A DNA stretch of 64,000 bases, taken from the NCBI RefSeq assembly GCF_000717185.1, contig NZ_JNYE01000062.1, forward strand, positions 1 through 64,000. The letters are read 5' to 3'. A program made the position numbers and the translations under genes. Positions 18,088-27,169 of the stretch are shown here, one piece after another (within the stretch, counting starts at the first letter, position 1; each line of letters opens with the position of its first letter). The notes under the pieces are model-generated. The model had not been told where the DNA came from. It saw nothing but the letters and a program-made list of their open reading frames with translations, and made no database searches. This DNA comes from Kitasatospora phosalacinea (GTDB lineage Bacteria; Actinomycetota; Actinomycetes; Streptomycetales; Streptomycetaceae).

Positions 18088-20454
18088 TCAGCCTTCGTTC
18101 TCCGCCTCGGCGACGCACTGTTTGACGGCGGCGAAGCTGTCCGGCGAGACGGAGACCGAGTCGATGCCGCAACGCACCAGGAGCCGGGTGAACTCCGGGT
18201 CGTTGCTGGGGCGTTGGCCGCACAGTCCGACGGGGCGGCCGGCCGCGTGGGCGGCGGTGACCAGGTGCTCGATGGAGCGGGTGACGGCGGGGTCGCTCTC
18301 GTCGAAGAGGTGGGCGAGCAGGTCGGAGTCCCGGTCGACGCCGAGGGTGAGCTGGGTGAGGTCGTTGCTGCCGATGGAGAAGCCGTCGAAGCGGGCGGCG
18401 AACTCCTCGGCGAGCACGATGTTCGCGGGGATCTCGGCCATCACGTACACCTTCAGACCGTTGGCGCCCCGGGTGAGCCCGTGGGCGGACATCTCGGCGA
18501 GCACCCGGTCGGCCTCGTCCGGGGTGCGGCAGAACGGGATCATCACCACGAGGTTGGTCAGGCCGGTCTCGTCGCGCACCCGACGCAGCGCCCGGCACTC
18601 CAGCGCGAAGCCCTCCCGGTAGCGGTCGTCGTAGTAGCGGCTCGCTCCGCGCCAGCCGATCATCGGGTTGGCCTCGACCGGCTCGAACGGGCGGCCACCG
18701 AGCAGGCCGGCGTACTCGTTGGTCTTGAAGTCGCTGGTGCGGACGACCACCGGGTCCGGCCAGCGGGAGGCGGCGAGCTGGGCGACGCCCTGGGCGAGCC
18801 GGTCGACGAAGTACTCGGTGCGGTCGGGGTACCCGTCGGTGAGGGCGTCGACGGCCCGCCGGTCCTGCGGGGTCAGGCGCTCGGGGTGCACCAGGGCCAT
18901 CGGGTGGACGCGGACCTGGTGGGCGACGACGAACTCCGTGCGGGCCAGGCCGACGCCGTCGGCGGGCAGCCGCCACCAGCGCAGGGCGGCGGCCGGGTCG
19001 GCGAGGTTCAGCATGACGCGGGTGCGGGTGGTCGGGAGCGCGCGGAGATCGGTCTCGGTCTCCTCCCAGTCGACCCGCCCGGCGTAGACGCGGCCCCGCT
19101 CGCCCTCGGCGCAGGAGACGGTGACCTCCTGGCCGTCGGCCAGGAGCGCGGTGGCCCGGCCGGTGCCGACCACGGCGGGGACGCCGAGTTCGCGGCTGAC
19201 GATCGCCGCGTGCGAGGTGCGACCGCCGTGGTCGGTGACGATCGCCGCCGCCCGCTTCATCAGCGGCTCCCAGTCGGGGTCGGTGACGGCGGCGACCAGG
19301 ACGGCCCCGTCGGGGAAGCGGGCGATCTCGCCGGGGGACGCCAGCGCGCAGACCGGTCCGCGGCCGACCGCCTGGCCGACCGCGAGCCCCTCCACCAGGC
19401 ACTCGCCGGTTCCGGTGAGCCGGTAGCGGCGCAGCACCGCCCCGGCCCGCCGGGACTGCACGGTCTCCGGCCGGGCCTGGACCAGGAAGAGTGCGCCGGT
19501 GCGGCCGTCCTTGGCCCACTCGAGGTCCATCGGGCAGCCGTAGTGGCGTTCGACCGCGACGGCCCACCGGCCGAGCGTGCCGAGGTCGGTGTCGTCGAGG
19601 ACCCGGGCGGCGCGTTCCTCCGCAGTGGTGTCGACGAGCCGGGTGAGGCCGTGCTCGGCGTAGACGGCCTTGCGGCGCTTGGCCCCGACGGTGGTGCGCA
19701 GCAACGGGGTGCGTGCCGTGCCCGCGTCCAGCAGGGGTTTGGACAGCAGGTACTCGTCCGGGTCGACCTGCCCGCCGACCACGGTCTCGCCCAGGCCCCA
19801 GGCCGCGCTGACCAGCACCACGCCGGGGTGGCCGCTCTCGGTGTCGAGGGTGAAGGCGACGCCCGCACTGCCCAGGTCGGAGCGCACCATCAGCTGCACC
19901 CCGACGGACAGGGCGACCGCGAGCTGGTCGAAGCCCATCCGCTGCCGGTAGTCGATCGCCCGGTCGGTGAACAGCGAGGCGTAGCAGCGCCGGCAGGCGT
20001 CCAGCAGGGCGGGGACGCCGCGCACGTTCAGGAAGGTCTCCTGCTGCCCGGCGAAGCTGGCCTCCGGCAGGTCCTCGGCGGTCGCGCTGGAACGGACCGC
20101 GACGTCCGGGTCGGTGCGCCCGGCGGAGTGCGCCAACGCGCGGTAGGCGTCGGCGAGTTCCGCTTCGAGCGACGGCGGCAGCGGGGCGGCCAGCAGGGCG
20201 GCCCGGACGGCGGCGCCGACCTCGGGCAGCGGGGCGCCGTGCTGCAGCCGGTCGAGCTGCCCGGCGACGCGGCGGCGCAGGTCCGCGGTGTCGAGGAACT
20301 CGCGGTAGGCGTCCGCGGTGGTGGCGAAGCCGCCGGGGACCGCGACCCCGGCGGCCGCGAGGGCGGTGGTGAGTTCGCCGAGGGAGGCGTTCTTCCCGCC
20401 GACCAGGGCGACGTCCGCGCGGCCGAGTTCGGCGAAGGGGATGGTCCGTCGCAT
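18088..20454 (-). CDS. Phosphoenolpyruvate synthase / PPDK-type enzyme
   Basis: 788 residues. N-terminal ATP-binding domain (LVGGKNASLGEL; AVRSSATAEDLPEASFAGQQETFLN), phosphohistidine domain with DHGGRTSHAAIVSRELGVP placing catalytic His415, and a C-terminal PEP/pyruvate barrel (DRDSDLL; VGLCGQRPSNDPEF; GIDSVSVSP). The order and length match PEP synthase, which makes PEP from pyruvate and ATP. The annotated OsdR-island homologue in S. coelicolor is called PPDK; I cannot separate the two by sequence alone. ATG with GGGAGGACACC. It follows a 31-codon ORF by 13 bp. Confidence 0.85.
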   Translation of the reverse strand: MRRTIPFAELGRADVALVGGKNASLGELTTALAAAGVAVPGGFATTADAYREFLDTADLRRRVAGQLDRLQHGAPLPEVGAAVRAALLAAPLPPSLEAELADAYRALAHSAGRTDPDVAVRSSATAEDLPEASFAGQQETFLNVRGVPALLDACRRCYASLFTDRAIDYRQRMGFDQLAVALSVGVQLMVRSDLGSAGVAFTLDTESGHPGVVLVSAAWGLGETVVGGQVDPDEYLLSKPLLDAGTARTPLLRTTVGAKRRKAVYAEHGLTRLVDTTAEERAARVLDDTDLGTLGRWAVAVERHYGCPMDLEWAKDGRTGALFLVQARPETVQSRRAGAVLRRYRLTGTGECLVEGLAVGQAVGRGPVCALASPGEIARFPDGAVLVAAVTDPDWEPLMKRAAAIVTDHGGRTSHAAIVSRELGVPAVVGTGRATALLADGQEVTVSCAEGERGRVYAGRVDWEETETDLRALPTTRTRVMLNLADPAAALRWWRLPADGVGLARTEFVVAHQVRVHPMALVHPERLTPQDRRAVDALTDGYPDRTEYFVDRLAQGVAQLAASRWPDPVVVRTSDFKTNEYAGLLGGRPFEPVEANPMIGWRGASRYYDDRYREGFALECRALRRVRDETGLTNLVVMIPFCRTPDEADRVLAEMSAHGLTRGANGLKVYVMAEIPANIVLAEEFAARFDGFSIGSNDLTQLTLGVDRDSDLLAHLFDESDPAVTRSIEHLVTAAHAAGRPVGLCGQRPSNDPEFTRLLVRCGIDSVSVSPDSFAAVKQCVAEAENEG

Positions 20455-20467
20455 GGTGTCCTCCCGG

Positions 20468-20563
20468 TCAGTAGGGCATCGGTCGGCCGGACGGGGTCCG
20501 CAGGTCCAGCGGCGGGCGCGGTTGCGGGCGGGTCGGGCACCGGGAGATCCGGATGCGCTCCAT
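20468..20563 (-). CDS. 31-residue leader ORF upstream of PEP synthase
   Basis: ATG with AGGAGGTGGCAGCC before it; the peptide starts MERIRISRCPTRPQPRPPL and ends SGRPMPY, stopping 13 bp before the PEP synthase start. It is too short for a domain search, but the pattern MxRxRI-PT-P-P-PL-T-SGRPxPY recurs in the leader of the Usp gene near 28.6 kb, there split by a frameshift. A strong ribosome-binding site and the repeat in a second operon of the same regulon suggest a real leader peptide, perhaps regulatory. No known function. Confidence 0.5.
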   Translation of the reverse strand: MERIRISRCPTRPQPRPPLDLRTPSGRPMPY

Positions 20564-20590
20564 GGCTGCCACCTCCTGGGTGCGTCCCCT

Positions 20591-20681
20591 CCACCGTCCC
20601 GCGCCGTCGGGGCCGTTCCCAGTGCCGCGGGGGCCGCAGCCCGGGGCCGACCGGGGTGGGCCGGGGTGAGCCGGATGGCCC
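20591..20681 (-). promoter_or_regulatory. Weak DevR-type box cluster upstream of leader ORF and PEP synthase
   Basis: GGACGGTGGAGG on the minus strand (20599 down to 20588) is a -10-like element of the island type. Upstream are several imperfect sites: one with a complete right half (20609-20622), a GGGC-TGCG-GCCC dyad (20631-20642), a half site (20643-20656) and GGGCCATCCGGCTC (20668-20681, 2 mismatches). None sits at the 33-34 bp spacing, so the regulation call is weak. Confidence 0.4.
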
Positions 20682-20709
20682 CCCGGACGGTGCGGACGGG
20701 CGGGGCCGC

Positions 20710-21903
20710 TCAGCCGGCCGGTCGGTTGCTGCGGGGGAGGACGACGGTGGCGGTCAGCCCGCCCCGGGGGCGGGCGGTGAGGGTGAGCCGGCCGTGGTGG
20801 GCGGTGGTGACGGCGGCGACGATGGACAGGCCGAGGCCCGCACCCTGGGCGGCGGACAGGCGGGTGTGGTCGCCGCGGTGGAAGGGTTCGAGGAACCGGT
20901 CGAGGGTGGCGGGGTCGAGGGGCGGTCCGTCGTTGGCGACGACCAGTTCGGCCCGGGCCCCGGGGTGGTCCGCGTCCTGCGGGTGGGTCACCGTCCTGGT
21001 GGTCACCCGGACGGTGCCGGCGGCGGGGGTGTACTTGACGGCGTTCGTCAGGAGGTTGGCGACGGCGATCTCCAGCAGCCCGAGGTTGCCCTCCAGGGGG
21101 GCCGGGTCCAGGGAGGTCTCCAGCTGGAGACCCCGGTCGCGGGCTTCGGCGGCGACCCGGTCGAGGGCCTCGGCGGTGATGTCGGCCAGGTCGTCGTCGA
21201 CGACATCGGCGAGGCGCTGTTCGGACCGGGCGAGCACGAGCAGGGAGTCGATCAGGTGCTGGGCCCGGTCGGTGGCCCGGGCGACGTCGTGCGCCATGGC
21301 CCGCCACTGGGCCTGGGTGGGGTGCGGTTTGGCGAGCGTGACCTCGGTCGCGGTCCGGGTGACGGCCAGGGGCGTGCGCAGTTCGTGGCTGGCGTTGGCG
21401 ATGAAGCGGCGCTGGGCCGCGAAGGCGGTGTCGAGGCGCTCCAGCATGGCGTCGAAGGTGTCGCCGAGTTCTTTGAGCTCGTCGGCCGGCCCGGTGAGGG
21501 CGAGCCGCTCGTGCAGGGTGGCCTGGCCGGCGCGGCGGGCGGCGGCGGTGATCGCGGCGATGGGGCGGAGCATGCGGCCCGCCACCCACCAGCCGAGGAG
21601 CGCGGAGGCGGCGACGACGAGCAGCAGGAGCAGGAAGGCGTCGCGCAGGAGGTGCTCGGTGGCGGCGGAGCGGATCTGGTCGCTGAGGTCGACGAAGTGG
21701 TCGTGGTCGGGATCGAAGCGGCTGGGGATCTGGTCGGGGGCCATCGGGCGGAAGATGGCGCGGTAGAAGGCGAAGGTGAGGGCGAACAGGAGGAAGGTGC
21801 CGCCGACGGTGAACAGGGCCGCGTAGGTCAGGGTGAGCCGGGTGCGGATGGTCAGCGCGGGCCTGCGCAGCCGGGCGGGGCGGCGGGGCGGGCGGCGCAT
21901 CAC
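20710..21903 (-). CDS. Sensor histidine kinase (OmpR/PhoR-type pair)
   Basis: 397 residues. Two transmembrane helices (about 21-48 and 88-112) flank a ~40-residue extracytoplasmic loop. HAMP about 112-165, HisKA with FIANASHELRTPLAVTRT (His in SHELRTP), HATPase_c with LLTNAVKYTPAAG and GAGLGLSIVAAV. GTG at 21903 gives a GTGA overlap with the regulator stop; an ATG one codon on gives a TGATG overlap. Either way it is coupled to the upstream response regulator. Signal unknown; the genes immediately upstream on the same strand encode a periplasm-facing flavin transfer system. Confidence 0.88.
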   Translation of the reverse strand: MMRRPPRRPARLRRPALTIRTRLTLTYAALFTVGGTFLLFALTFAFYRAIFRPMAPDQIPSRFDPDHDHFVDLSDQIRSAATEHLLRDAFLLLLLVVAASALLGWWVAGRMLRPIAAITAAARRAGQATLHERLALTGPADELKELGDTFDAMLERLDTAFAAQRRFIANASHELRTPLAVTRTATEVTLAKPHPTQAQWRAMAHDVARATDRAQHLIDSLLVLARSEQRLADVVDDDLADITAEALDRVAAEARDRGLQLETSLDPAPLEGNLGLLEIAVANLLTNAVKYTPAAGTVRVTTRTVTHPQDADHPGARAELVVANDGPPLDPATLDRFLEPFHRGDHTRLSAAQGAGLGLSIVAAVTTAHHGRLTLTARPRGGLTATVVLPRSNRPAG

Positions 21904-22559
21904 GGGGCGATCCGGTAGCCGGCGCCGACGACGGTCTCGATCAGGTCGGGTGCGCCGAGCTTGCGGCGCAGGCGGTTGACGGTGACCCGCACGGTGTTGG
22001 TGAAGGGGTCGGCGTGCTCGTCCCAGGCCCGCTCCAGGAGCTGTTCCTGGCTGAGCACGGCGCCGTCGGCGGAGAGCAGGACCTGGAGCAGGGCGAACTC
22101 CTTGGCGGTGAGCGCGACGGGTCGGCCCGCGCGGTGGACCGCCCGGCGCAGGGTGTCCACGGTGAGGTCCCCGCGGGTGAGCAGGGGGGCGTGGGAGCGG
22201 CCCCGGCGGGCGAGGGCGCGCACCCGCAGGACGAGTTCGGGGAAGGAGAACGGCTTGCCGAGGTAGTCGTCCGCGCCGAGGGTCAGCCCGTCGATCCGGT
22301 CGTCGGTCCCGGCCATGGCGGTCAGCATCAGGACCATGGGCGCGTCGGCACGGCCGGACAGGCGTCGGCAGACCTCGTCGCCGCTGGTGCCGGGCAGGTC
22401 CCGGTCCAGGACGAGCACGTCGTAGGCGCCGGCCACGTCGACCTTGTAGAGGGCGTCGTCGCCGTCGTGGCTGACGTCCACGGCCATGCCCTGGTCGCGC
22501 AGTCCCTCGGCGATCCGCGCGGCCAGACGTTCCTCGTCCTCGGCGATCAGGATCCGCAT
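21900..22559 (-). CDS. OmpR-family response regulator
   Basis: 219 residues. Receiver about 1-115 with EDEE, Asp in VLVLDRDLPG, and Lys in DDYLGKPFS; winged-helix DNA-binding domain about 125-217 (LTAKEFALLQVLL; NTVRVTVNRLRRKLG; VVGAGYRI). I chose the ATG at 22559 since GAGAGGATGAGGAC precedes it, over an upstream start 13 codons earlier. Only 4 bp separate it from the ApbE stop, so the order FMN-binding protein, ApbE, regulator, kinase is one operon, and the pair probably regulates it. Confidence 0.88.
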   Translation of the reverse strand: MRILIAEDEERLAARIAEGLRDQGMAVDVSHDGDDALYKVDVAGAYDVLVLDRDLPGTSGDEVCRRLSGRADAPMVLMLTAMAGTDDRIDGLTLGADDYLGKPFSFPELVLRVRALARRGRSHAPLLTRGDLTVDTLRRAVHRAGRPVALTAKEFALLQVLLSADGAVLSQEQLLERAWDEHADPFTNTVRVTVNRLRRKLGAPDLIETVVGAGYRIAP

Positions 22560-22563
22560 GTCC

Positions 22564-23403
22564 TCATCCTCTCGCGGTGGACGGCTCGGACCCGGCACCC
22601 GCGAGCAGGTCGGCCAGGCCCGGGGTGTGGACCGCGGAGCCGTGCGGGTCGACGGTCAGGGACTGGTAGCCGGTGCGGCGGGCGAGGCCGGTGAGCCAGG
22701 CGTGGGCCGCCGGCACGCCGCCCGGGCCGCCGGCCCTGGCGAGGGCGGCGGTGGCGTAGCCGTCGGCGAGGGCGAGGTCGGGGCCGGTGACGGTGACCTG
22801 GACCAGGGAGGTGGCCGGACGGCCGGTGTGCGGGTCGGTGACGTGCGGGCCGCGTTCGGCGGTTCCGGAGGTGGCCACCGCACCGTCGGTGACGGCGAGC
22901 ACCGCGAGAACGCCGCCGGGCCGGTGCGGGTCGGTGATCCCGACCCGCCACGGCCGGGGGTCGTCGCCCGCCCGCAGCCGGACGTCGCCGCCCGCGTTGA
23001 GGACGTGGCGCGGCAGGCCGCGGGCGGCGGCGAGCGCGGAGGCCCGTTCGGCGGCCCAGCCCTTGACCGCGCCGGAGGGGTCGAACCGAGGGGGGTCACC
23101 GACCGCCCAGGCGTCGAAGGAGCCGTCGCTGGCGGCTCTGAGGCGTTCGCACAGCGCCAGCACCTCGTGGAGCTCGGCTCCGTCCGGGTGGTCGGGTAGC
23201 GCGGCGAGGTCCAGGCGGCCGTCGCGGATGCGGCTGACCGGACTCTCCGGCTCGAACGGTGAGAACACGCGGTCGATCCGGTGCAGGTGGGCGAAGGCGG
23301 CGTCGGCGGCGGTCCGCAGGCGGTCCGGGTCGGTGCCGGCGGGCGCGCTGAGGGAGACGACGGTTCCCATGACACGGGTGGTGCGGGTGGGCACGGCGTT
23401 CAC
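22564..23403 (-). CDS. apbE: FAD:protein FMN transferase (ApbE family)
   Basis: 279 residues. ApbE attaches FMN through a phosphoester bond to Thr/Ser of target proteins outside the cytoplasm, using FAD and Mg. Visible motifs: MGTVVSLSAP at the N-terminus, DPSGAVKGWAAERA, LNAGGDVRL, and the FAD-site HVTDPHTGRP. No clear signal peptide is seen, so it may act in the cytosol in this organism or use another start. The GTG start makes a GTGA overlap with the stop of the FMN-binding protein, its obvious substrate. Confidence 0.88.
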   Translation of the reverse strand: MNAVPTRTTRVMGTVVSLSAPAGTDPDRLRTAADAAFAHLHRIDRVFSPFEPESPVSRIRDGRLDLAALPDHPDGAELHEVLALCERLRAASDGSFDAWAVGDPPRFDPSGAVKGWAAERASALAAARGLPRHVLNAGGDVRLRAGDDPRPWRVGITDPHRPGGVLAVLAVTDGAVATSGTAERGPHVTDPHTGRPATSLVQVTVTGPDLALADGYATAALARAGGPGGVPAAHAWLTGLARRTGYQSLTVDPHGSAVHTPGLADLLAGAGSEPSTARG

Positions 23404-23864
23404 CGGTGGGCGGCGTCGAGGGCCGCCTGCAGGGAGGCGGCGTAGCCGGTGGAGGTGTAGGTGGCGCCGGAGACGACGTCGATGTGGGCGCTCTGGGCCT
23501 TCATCGCCTCCGCCTTGAGCCGGGGCAGGGCGTAGGCGTCGATCTGGGTGCTGCGGCCTCCTTCGGTCTGCTGCAGCACCGTGACGTCCGTGAGCCTGCC
23601 CGAGGTCAGGACGGCCTGCACCTGCACCGGGCCGTAGCGGGTGTCGACCACGCTGCCGGGGAAGGTGCCGCTGACCGCACCGGCTGACGGGGGTGGCGTC
23701 GGAGCGGCCGCCGGGGCGCCGGGGGTCGCCGCCCCGGAGGGTGCCGCCGCCGCGGCGGGTGCGGCCAGGGCCGGTCTCGGGCTGCCGCCGGAGGCGGCCT
23801 TGGCACCGATCAGCAGGGACAGGCCGGCGCCGGTGGCCAGCAGGGCCGTGGCGGTCTTGCGCAC
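23400..23864 (-). CDS. FMN-binding-domain exported protein
   Basis: 154 residues. A signal or anchor helix (TATALLATGAGLSLLIGAKA) after a VRK start, an Ala/Pro-rich linker (about 35-65), and an FMN_bind domain. DVVSGATYTSTGY contains the flavinylation motif (S-G-A-T-x-T), so the Thr in this loop should receive FMN from ApbE. GGGAG lies 8 bases before the GTG. Proteins like this shuttle electrons across or outside the membrane, fitting with the ferric-reductase-like gene 16 bp upstream. Confidence 0.85.
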   Translation of the reverse strand: MRKTATALLATGAGLSLLIGAKAASGGSPRPALAAPAAAAAPSGAATPGAPAAAPTPPPSAGAVSGTFPGSVVDTRYGPVQVQAVLTSGRLTDVTVLQQTEGGRSTQIDAYALPRLKAEAMKAQSAHIDVVSGATYTSTGYAASLQAALDAAHR

Positions 23865-23880
23865 GGGGTGCTCCCTTCGT

Positions 23881-25272
23881 CTAGAACGCGAACGTCTCAC
23901 GGTGGATGCGGTGCCTCGGGACGCCGACGAGGCGCAGTTGCCGCTCGACGGCCTCCGCCATGGCGTCCGGCCCGCACAGGTAGACGTCCCGCCGGGCGGC
24001 GTCGGGCACGGTGCGGCGCAGCCGGTCGGCGGACAGCGGGTCGTCCGGCCCGTCGGAGCGGGGCCCGAGCAGGGGGTGGAGTGCGAAGCCCCGGCTGCGG
24101 GCTATCTCCTGCAGTTCGGACCAGAGCACCAAATCGGCGGGGCGGGACGCCCGGTAGAGCAGGACCACGTCGTCCCCCCGGCCCGGCAGGGTCTCGTAGA
24201 GGGCCCGGATCGGGGTGACGCCCGCTCCCCCGGCGATCAGCAGGACCTTGCGGGAGGGGGTGCGGCGCCGGGCGGTGAAGGCGCCGTAGGGGCCCTCGAA
24301 CCAGACCCGGGTGCCCGGGCGCAGGCGGGCCAGGGCGGCGCTGGAGTCGCCGAGGTCCTTCACGGTGATCCGCCAGTGCCCGGGGGTCGGGGCGGCGGAC
24401 AGCGAGTAGGGGTGGGACTGCCACCACTGGCCGCGCGCCAGGAACCGCCAACGCGCGAACTGCCCTGCCTGTGCACCGAGTTCGTCCAGCCTCCGGCCGG
24501 CGAGGTGGATCGACACCACGCCCGGCCCCTCCGGCACGACCCGCACCACCCGGAGGCGGTGGCGCACCGAGCGGGACAGCGGGAGGGCCACCCGGAAGAC
24601 CAGCACCGCGAGGGCCACGGCGATGTGGGCTCCGGACCAGAGCAGGCGGTTGCGCGCCGAGGTGGAGAAGTCCGCTCCGACGGAGAACTCGTGGGCGAAC
24701 GCCAGCCCGGCGGCCGGGTAGACCAGCAGGTGGAGGTGGTACCAGGTCTCGTAGCGCAGTCTGCGGCGCACGGCCCGCGCCGAGAGGGCCCCGACGAGCA
24801 CGAGCAGGCCGAGGCCCGCGGCGGCGAGCAGCACGTCCGGGTAGTGGAACAGGACGGTGCCCGCCTCGGCGAGCGGGCCCGTCCCCGACTGCCGGGCGTA
24901 GCCGAGGACCACCAGCACGGCGTGCGCCGCGGCGAGGAGCACGGTGTACTCGCCGAGCGCGCGGTGCCAGCGGGCCACGACGTCCGAGCCGACCCGGTTC
25001 TCCAGCCAGGGGATCCGGGCCATCGACGCGACCAGGAGCAGCAGGAGGTAGGCGGCCAGCAGGCCGGACAGCCGCCCGGCGGCGGCGAGCGCGTCACCGC
25101 TGCCTCGGAGCGAGCCGGGGATGGTGTCCTGCCACCAGACCGCCAGCACGGCCGGCACCCCGGCCCAGGCGACCAGGAGGACCGCGGCGGGCCACCACCG
25201 GGCCGCTGCCACGGGCGGGCGCGGAGGGCCGAGGGCTCCGTGGCGGGCCCGGTGCGAAGGAGGTGCGCTCAT
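23881..25272 (-). CDS. Ferric-reductase-like transmembrane flavocytochrome
   Basis: 463 residues. Six or so transmembrane helices in the first 230 residues with paired histidines for haem (RWHRALGEYTVLLAAAHA and YHLHLLVYPAAGLAFAHEF), then an FAD-binding domain (HPYSLSAAP) and an NAD-binding domain (LLIAGGAGVTPIRAL; VYLCGPDAM). It would move electrons from NAD(P)H in the cytosol through FAD and haem outward, to the FMN-binding protein encoded next. The start is uncertain: ATG at 25272 has only a distant GGGAG; a GTG 15 codons upstream is an alternative. TGTTAT (25333-25338, minus strand) may be its -10 box. Confidence 0.85.
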   Translation of the reverse strand: MSAPPSHRARHGALGPPRPPVAAARWWPAAVLLVAWAGVPAVLAVWWQDTIPGSLRGSGDALAAAGRLSGLLAAYLLLLLVASMARIPWLENRVGSDVVARWHRALGEYTVLLAAAHAVLVVLGYARQSGTGPLAEAGTVLFHYPDVLLAAAGLGLLVLVGALSARAVRRRLRYETWYHLHLLVYPAAGLAFAHEFSVGADFSTSARNRLLWSGAHIAVALAVLVFRVALPLSRSVRHRLRVVRVVPEGPGVVSIHLAGRRLDELGAQAGQFARWRFLARGQWWQSHPYSLSAAPTPGHWRITVKDLGDSSAALARLRPGTRVWFEGPYGAFTARRRTPSRKVLLIAGGAGVTPIRALYETLPGRGDDVVLLYRASRPADLVLWSELQEIARSRGFALHPLLGPRSDGPDDPLSADRLRRTVPDAARRDVYLCGPDAMAEAVERQLRLVGVPRHRIHRETFAF

Positions 25273-25376
25273 GGTGGACCCGGGGCTCCCATCACTGTGC
25301 GGGGTCTTCCGCTCCACTGTCTCCGTCCGGGCATAACACGCCGGTTACAGGGGCAGGGCGCTCCGGCGGCCGGGCG

Positions 25377-25931
25377 TCAGCTCGGCTGGCGGCGGGTCCA
25401 GCGGGGTTCGACCTGCTGCCACTCCGCGTCCCAGCGGGCGTAGCGGCGGCGGTCGAGGACGTGCAGCGCGCCCTTCCAGGTGAGGGTGGCGGCCAGCGGC
25501 AGTGCGGTGGCGGTGACCAGGGCGGCGGTCCAGGCCGCCGCGTCGGCCTGGCCGGCGGTGGCGGGCTGCGGGACGACGGCGCCGTCCGCGTCCAGCCAGA
25601 TCCGCACCGCGGCACCGGCGCGCTGCCCGGTGTCCACCGCGACGGCGGCCCGGTGCGTGGTGTCGGCGGTGGTCCACTCGACCACCGCCGGAACCGTGCG
25701 GGTGTCGAGCCCGGCCGCGACGTCCTCGGTGAGCCGCGCCGTCACCGGGTGGCGGTCGGCGACCTGGGCCCGGACGATCCGGGCCTGTTCGTGCTGGACG
25801 GTCAGGCCGACGGCGAGTGCCGCCGGGAGCCCGGCGACCGCGAGCGCCAGCAGGATCCGGGACAGCCACCACTGGACGCGGTCGCTGCCCCGCCTGAGCG
25901 GGTTCTTCCGTTGCCGCGGATGCGCGCGCAC
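25377..25931 (-). CDS. Rv1733c-like membrane protein
   Basis: 184 residues from GTG with GAGGAGG eight bases upstream. Basic N-terminus ([20 protein letters not shown]), one transmembrane helix about 27-48, an extracytoplasmic domain with [13 protein letters not shown] and [22 protein letters not shown] segments, and a second helix about 133-155. This layout is the family of Mycobacterium Rv1733c, a DosR-induced membrane protein of unknown function. A DevR-type box pair is located upstream at the standard distance, which supports that call. Confidence 0.75.
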   Translation of the reverse strand: MRAHPRQRKNPLRRGSDRVQWWLSRILLALAVAGLPAALAVGLTVQHEQARIVRAQVADRHPVTARLTEDVAAGLDTRTVPAVVEWTTADTTHRAAVAVDTGQRAGAAVRIWLDADGAVVPQPATAGQADAAAWTAALVTATALPLAATLTWKGALHVLDRRRYARWDAEWQQVEPRWTRRQPS

Positions 25932-25974
25932 GACGTCCGCCTCCTCACCGGTCGGCCGATGCCCCCTCACCCCC

Positions 25975-26040
25975 AGCCTCCCGGCGGTCGGAACGGCGGC
26001 GCTTGGTCCGAACGGCCCTTTCCCGTCCGGCGACCGGCCC
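25975..26040 (-). promoter_or_regulatory. DevR-type box pair of the Rv1733c-like gene
   Basis: GGTCCGAACGGCCC (26005-26018, 2 mismatches to the palindrome) is 34 bp from GAGGCTGGGGG on the minus strand (GAGGCT 25975-25980). A second, half-conserved site (26027-26040) is centred 22 bp further upstream. The divergent dehydrogenase has CAGGCTGGTGGAAG at 26095 but no good box at the usual spacing. Confidence 0.55.
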
Positions 26041-26131
26041 CGGCCGCCGTCCCGTCCCGGACCGGCTCGGCTCGGCACCGTACGGGGGCGGGGGCAGGCT
26101 GGTGGAAGGGGGCAGGAGGACGGAGTGCACG

Positions 26132-27169
26132 ATGGACGAGGAACCCCCCTTCGCGGAGGACGGCGCCTGGGTGGTGGCCCGCCCCGGCCCGGTGGGTGCG
26201 GACGACGGGCCCGGGCCGCTCGTGCCGGAGCGGCGCGCGCGCCCCGCTCCCGGTGCGGGCGAGATCCTGGTGGAGGTGGAGGCGTGCGGCGTGTGCCGCA
26301 CCGATCTGCACCTCGCCGAGGGCGACCTGCCGCCACGGCTGCCCCGGTGCACGCCGGGCCACGAGGTGGTGGGGCGCGTGACGGCGCTCGGGGCCGGGGT
26401 GGCGGACTTCGCGGTCGGCGACCGGGCCGGGGTGGCCTGGCTGGCCGGGGTGTGCGGGCGCTGCCGGTACTGCCGCGGCGGACGGGAGAACCTGTGCCCG
26501 GCCTCGACGTACACCGGCTGGGACCGGCACGGCGGCTACGCCGGCTTCGTCACCGCCGACGCCCGCTTCGCCTACCGGCTGCCCGAAGGGCCGCCCGCCG
26601 AGGAGCTCGCGCCGCTGCTGTGCGCCGGGATCATCGGCTACCGGGCCCTGGAGCGGGCCGAACTGCCCGACGGCGGGCTGCTCGGCATCTACGGCTTCGG
26701 CGCCTCCGCGCACCTGACCGCCCAGCTCGCCACGGCCCGGGGCGCCCGGCTGGCCGTGTTCACCCGGGGCGCGGCCGCCCGCGACCTGGCGCGGGAGCTC
26801 GGCGCGGGCTTCGTCGGCAACTCGTACGACCCGCCGCCCGAACCGCTGGACGCCGCGATCCTGTTCGCCCCCGCGGGCGAACTCGTCCCGGTCGCCCTGG
26901 CCGCGCTGGACCGCGGCGGCACCCTCGCCGTGGCGGGCATCCACCTCACCGACGTGCCCGTCCTGAACTACCGTCAGCACCTCTTCCAGGAGCGGACGCT
27001 GCGCAGCGTCACCGCCAACACCCGGGCCGACGGACGCGCGTTCCTGGCCGAGGCCGCCCGGGTCCGGCCGGTGGTGCGGGTGAACCGCTACCCGATGCGG
27101 CGCGCGGACGCCGCGCTCGCCGACCTCGCCGCCGACCGGGTGACCGGCGTCGCGGTGCTGGTCGCGTAG
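26132..27169 (+). CDS. Zinc-binding alcohol dehydrogenase family protein
   Basis: 345 residues. [18 protein letters not shown] and GHEVVGRV supply catalytic-zinc ligands; the structural-zinc loop has four cysteines in [17 protein letters not shown]. The nucleotide site is [15 protein letters not shown]. The arrangement [14 protein letters not shown] resembles AdhA-type dehydrogenases acting on primary alcohols. It differs clearly from the dehydrogenase at 7.8 kb. ATG with AGGAGG 12 bases upstream. Probably part of the hypoxia island, divergent from the Rv1733c-like gene. Confidence 0.85.
   Translation: MDEEPPFAEDGAWVVARPGPVGADDGPGPLVPERRARPAPGAGEILVEVEACGVCRTDLHLAEGDLPPRLPRCTPGHEVVGRVTALGAGVADFAVGDRAGVAWLAGVCGRCRYCRGGRENLCPASTYTGWDRHGGYAGFVTADARFAYRLPEGPPAEELAPLLCAGIIGYRALERAELPDGGLLGIYGFGASAHLTAQLATARGARLAVFTRGAAARDLARELGAGFVGNSYDPPPEPLDAAILFAPAGELVPVALAALDRGGTLAVAGIHLTDVPVLNYRQHLFQERTLRSVTANTRADGRAFLAEAARVRPVVRVNRYPMRRADAALADLAADRVTGVAVLVA

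Noticed and set aside
24471-26381. Plus frame containing GRPMPP near 25950 as a third leader-peptide copy
   Set aside because: Only about seven residues match, there is no ribosome-binding site or stop, and the stretch is antisense to the Rv1733c-like gene's upstream region.
25967-26980. Minus frame opposite the second alcohol dehydrogenase
   Set aside because: No motifs; the plus frame has zinc-binding cysteines and a Rossmann fold.
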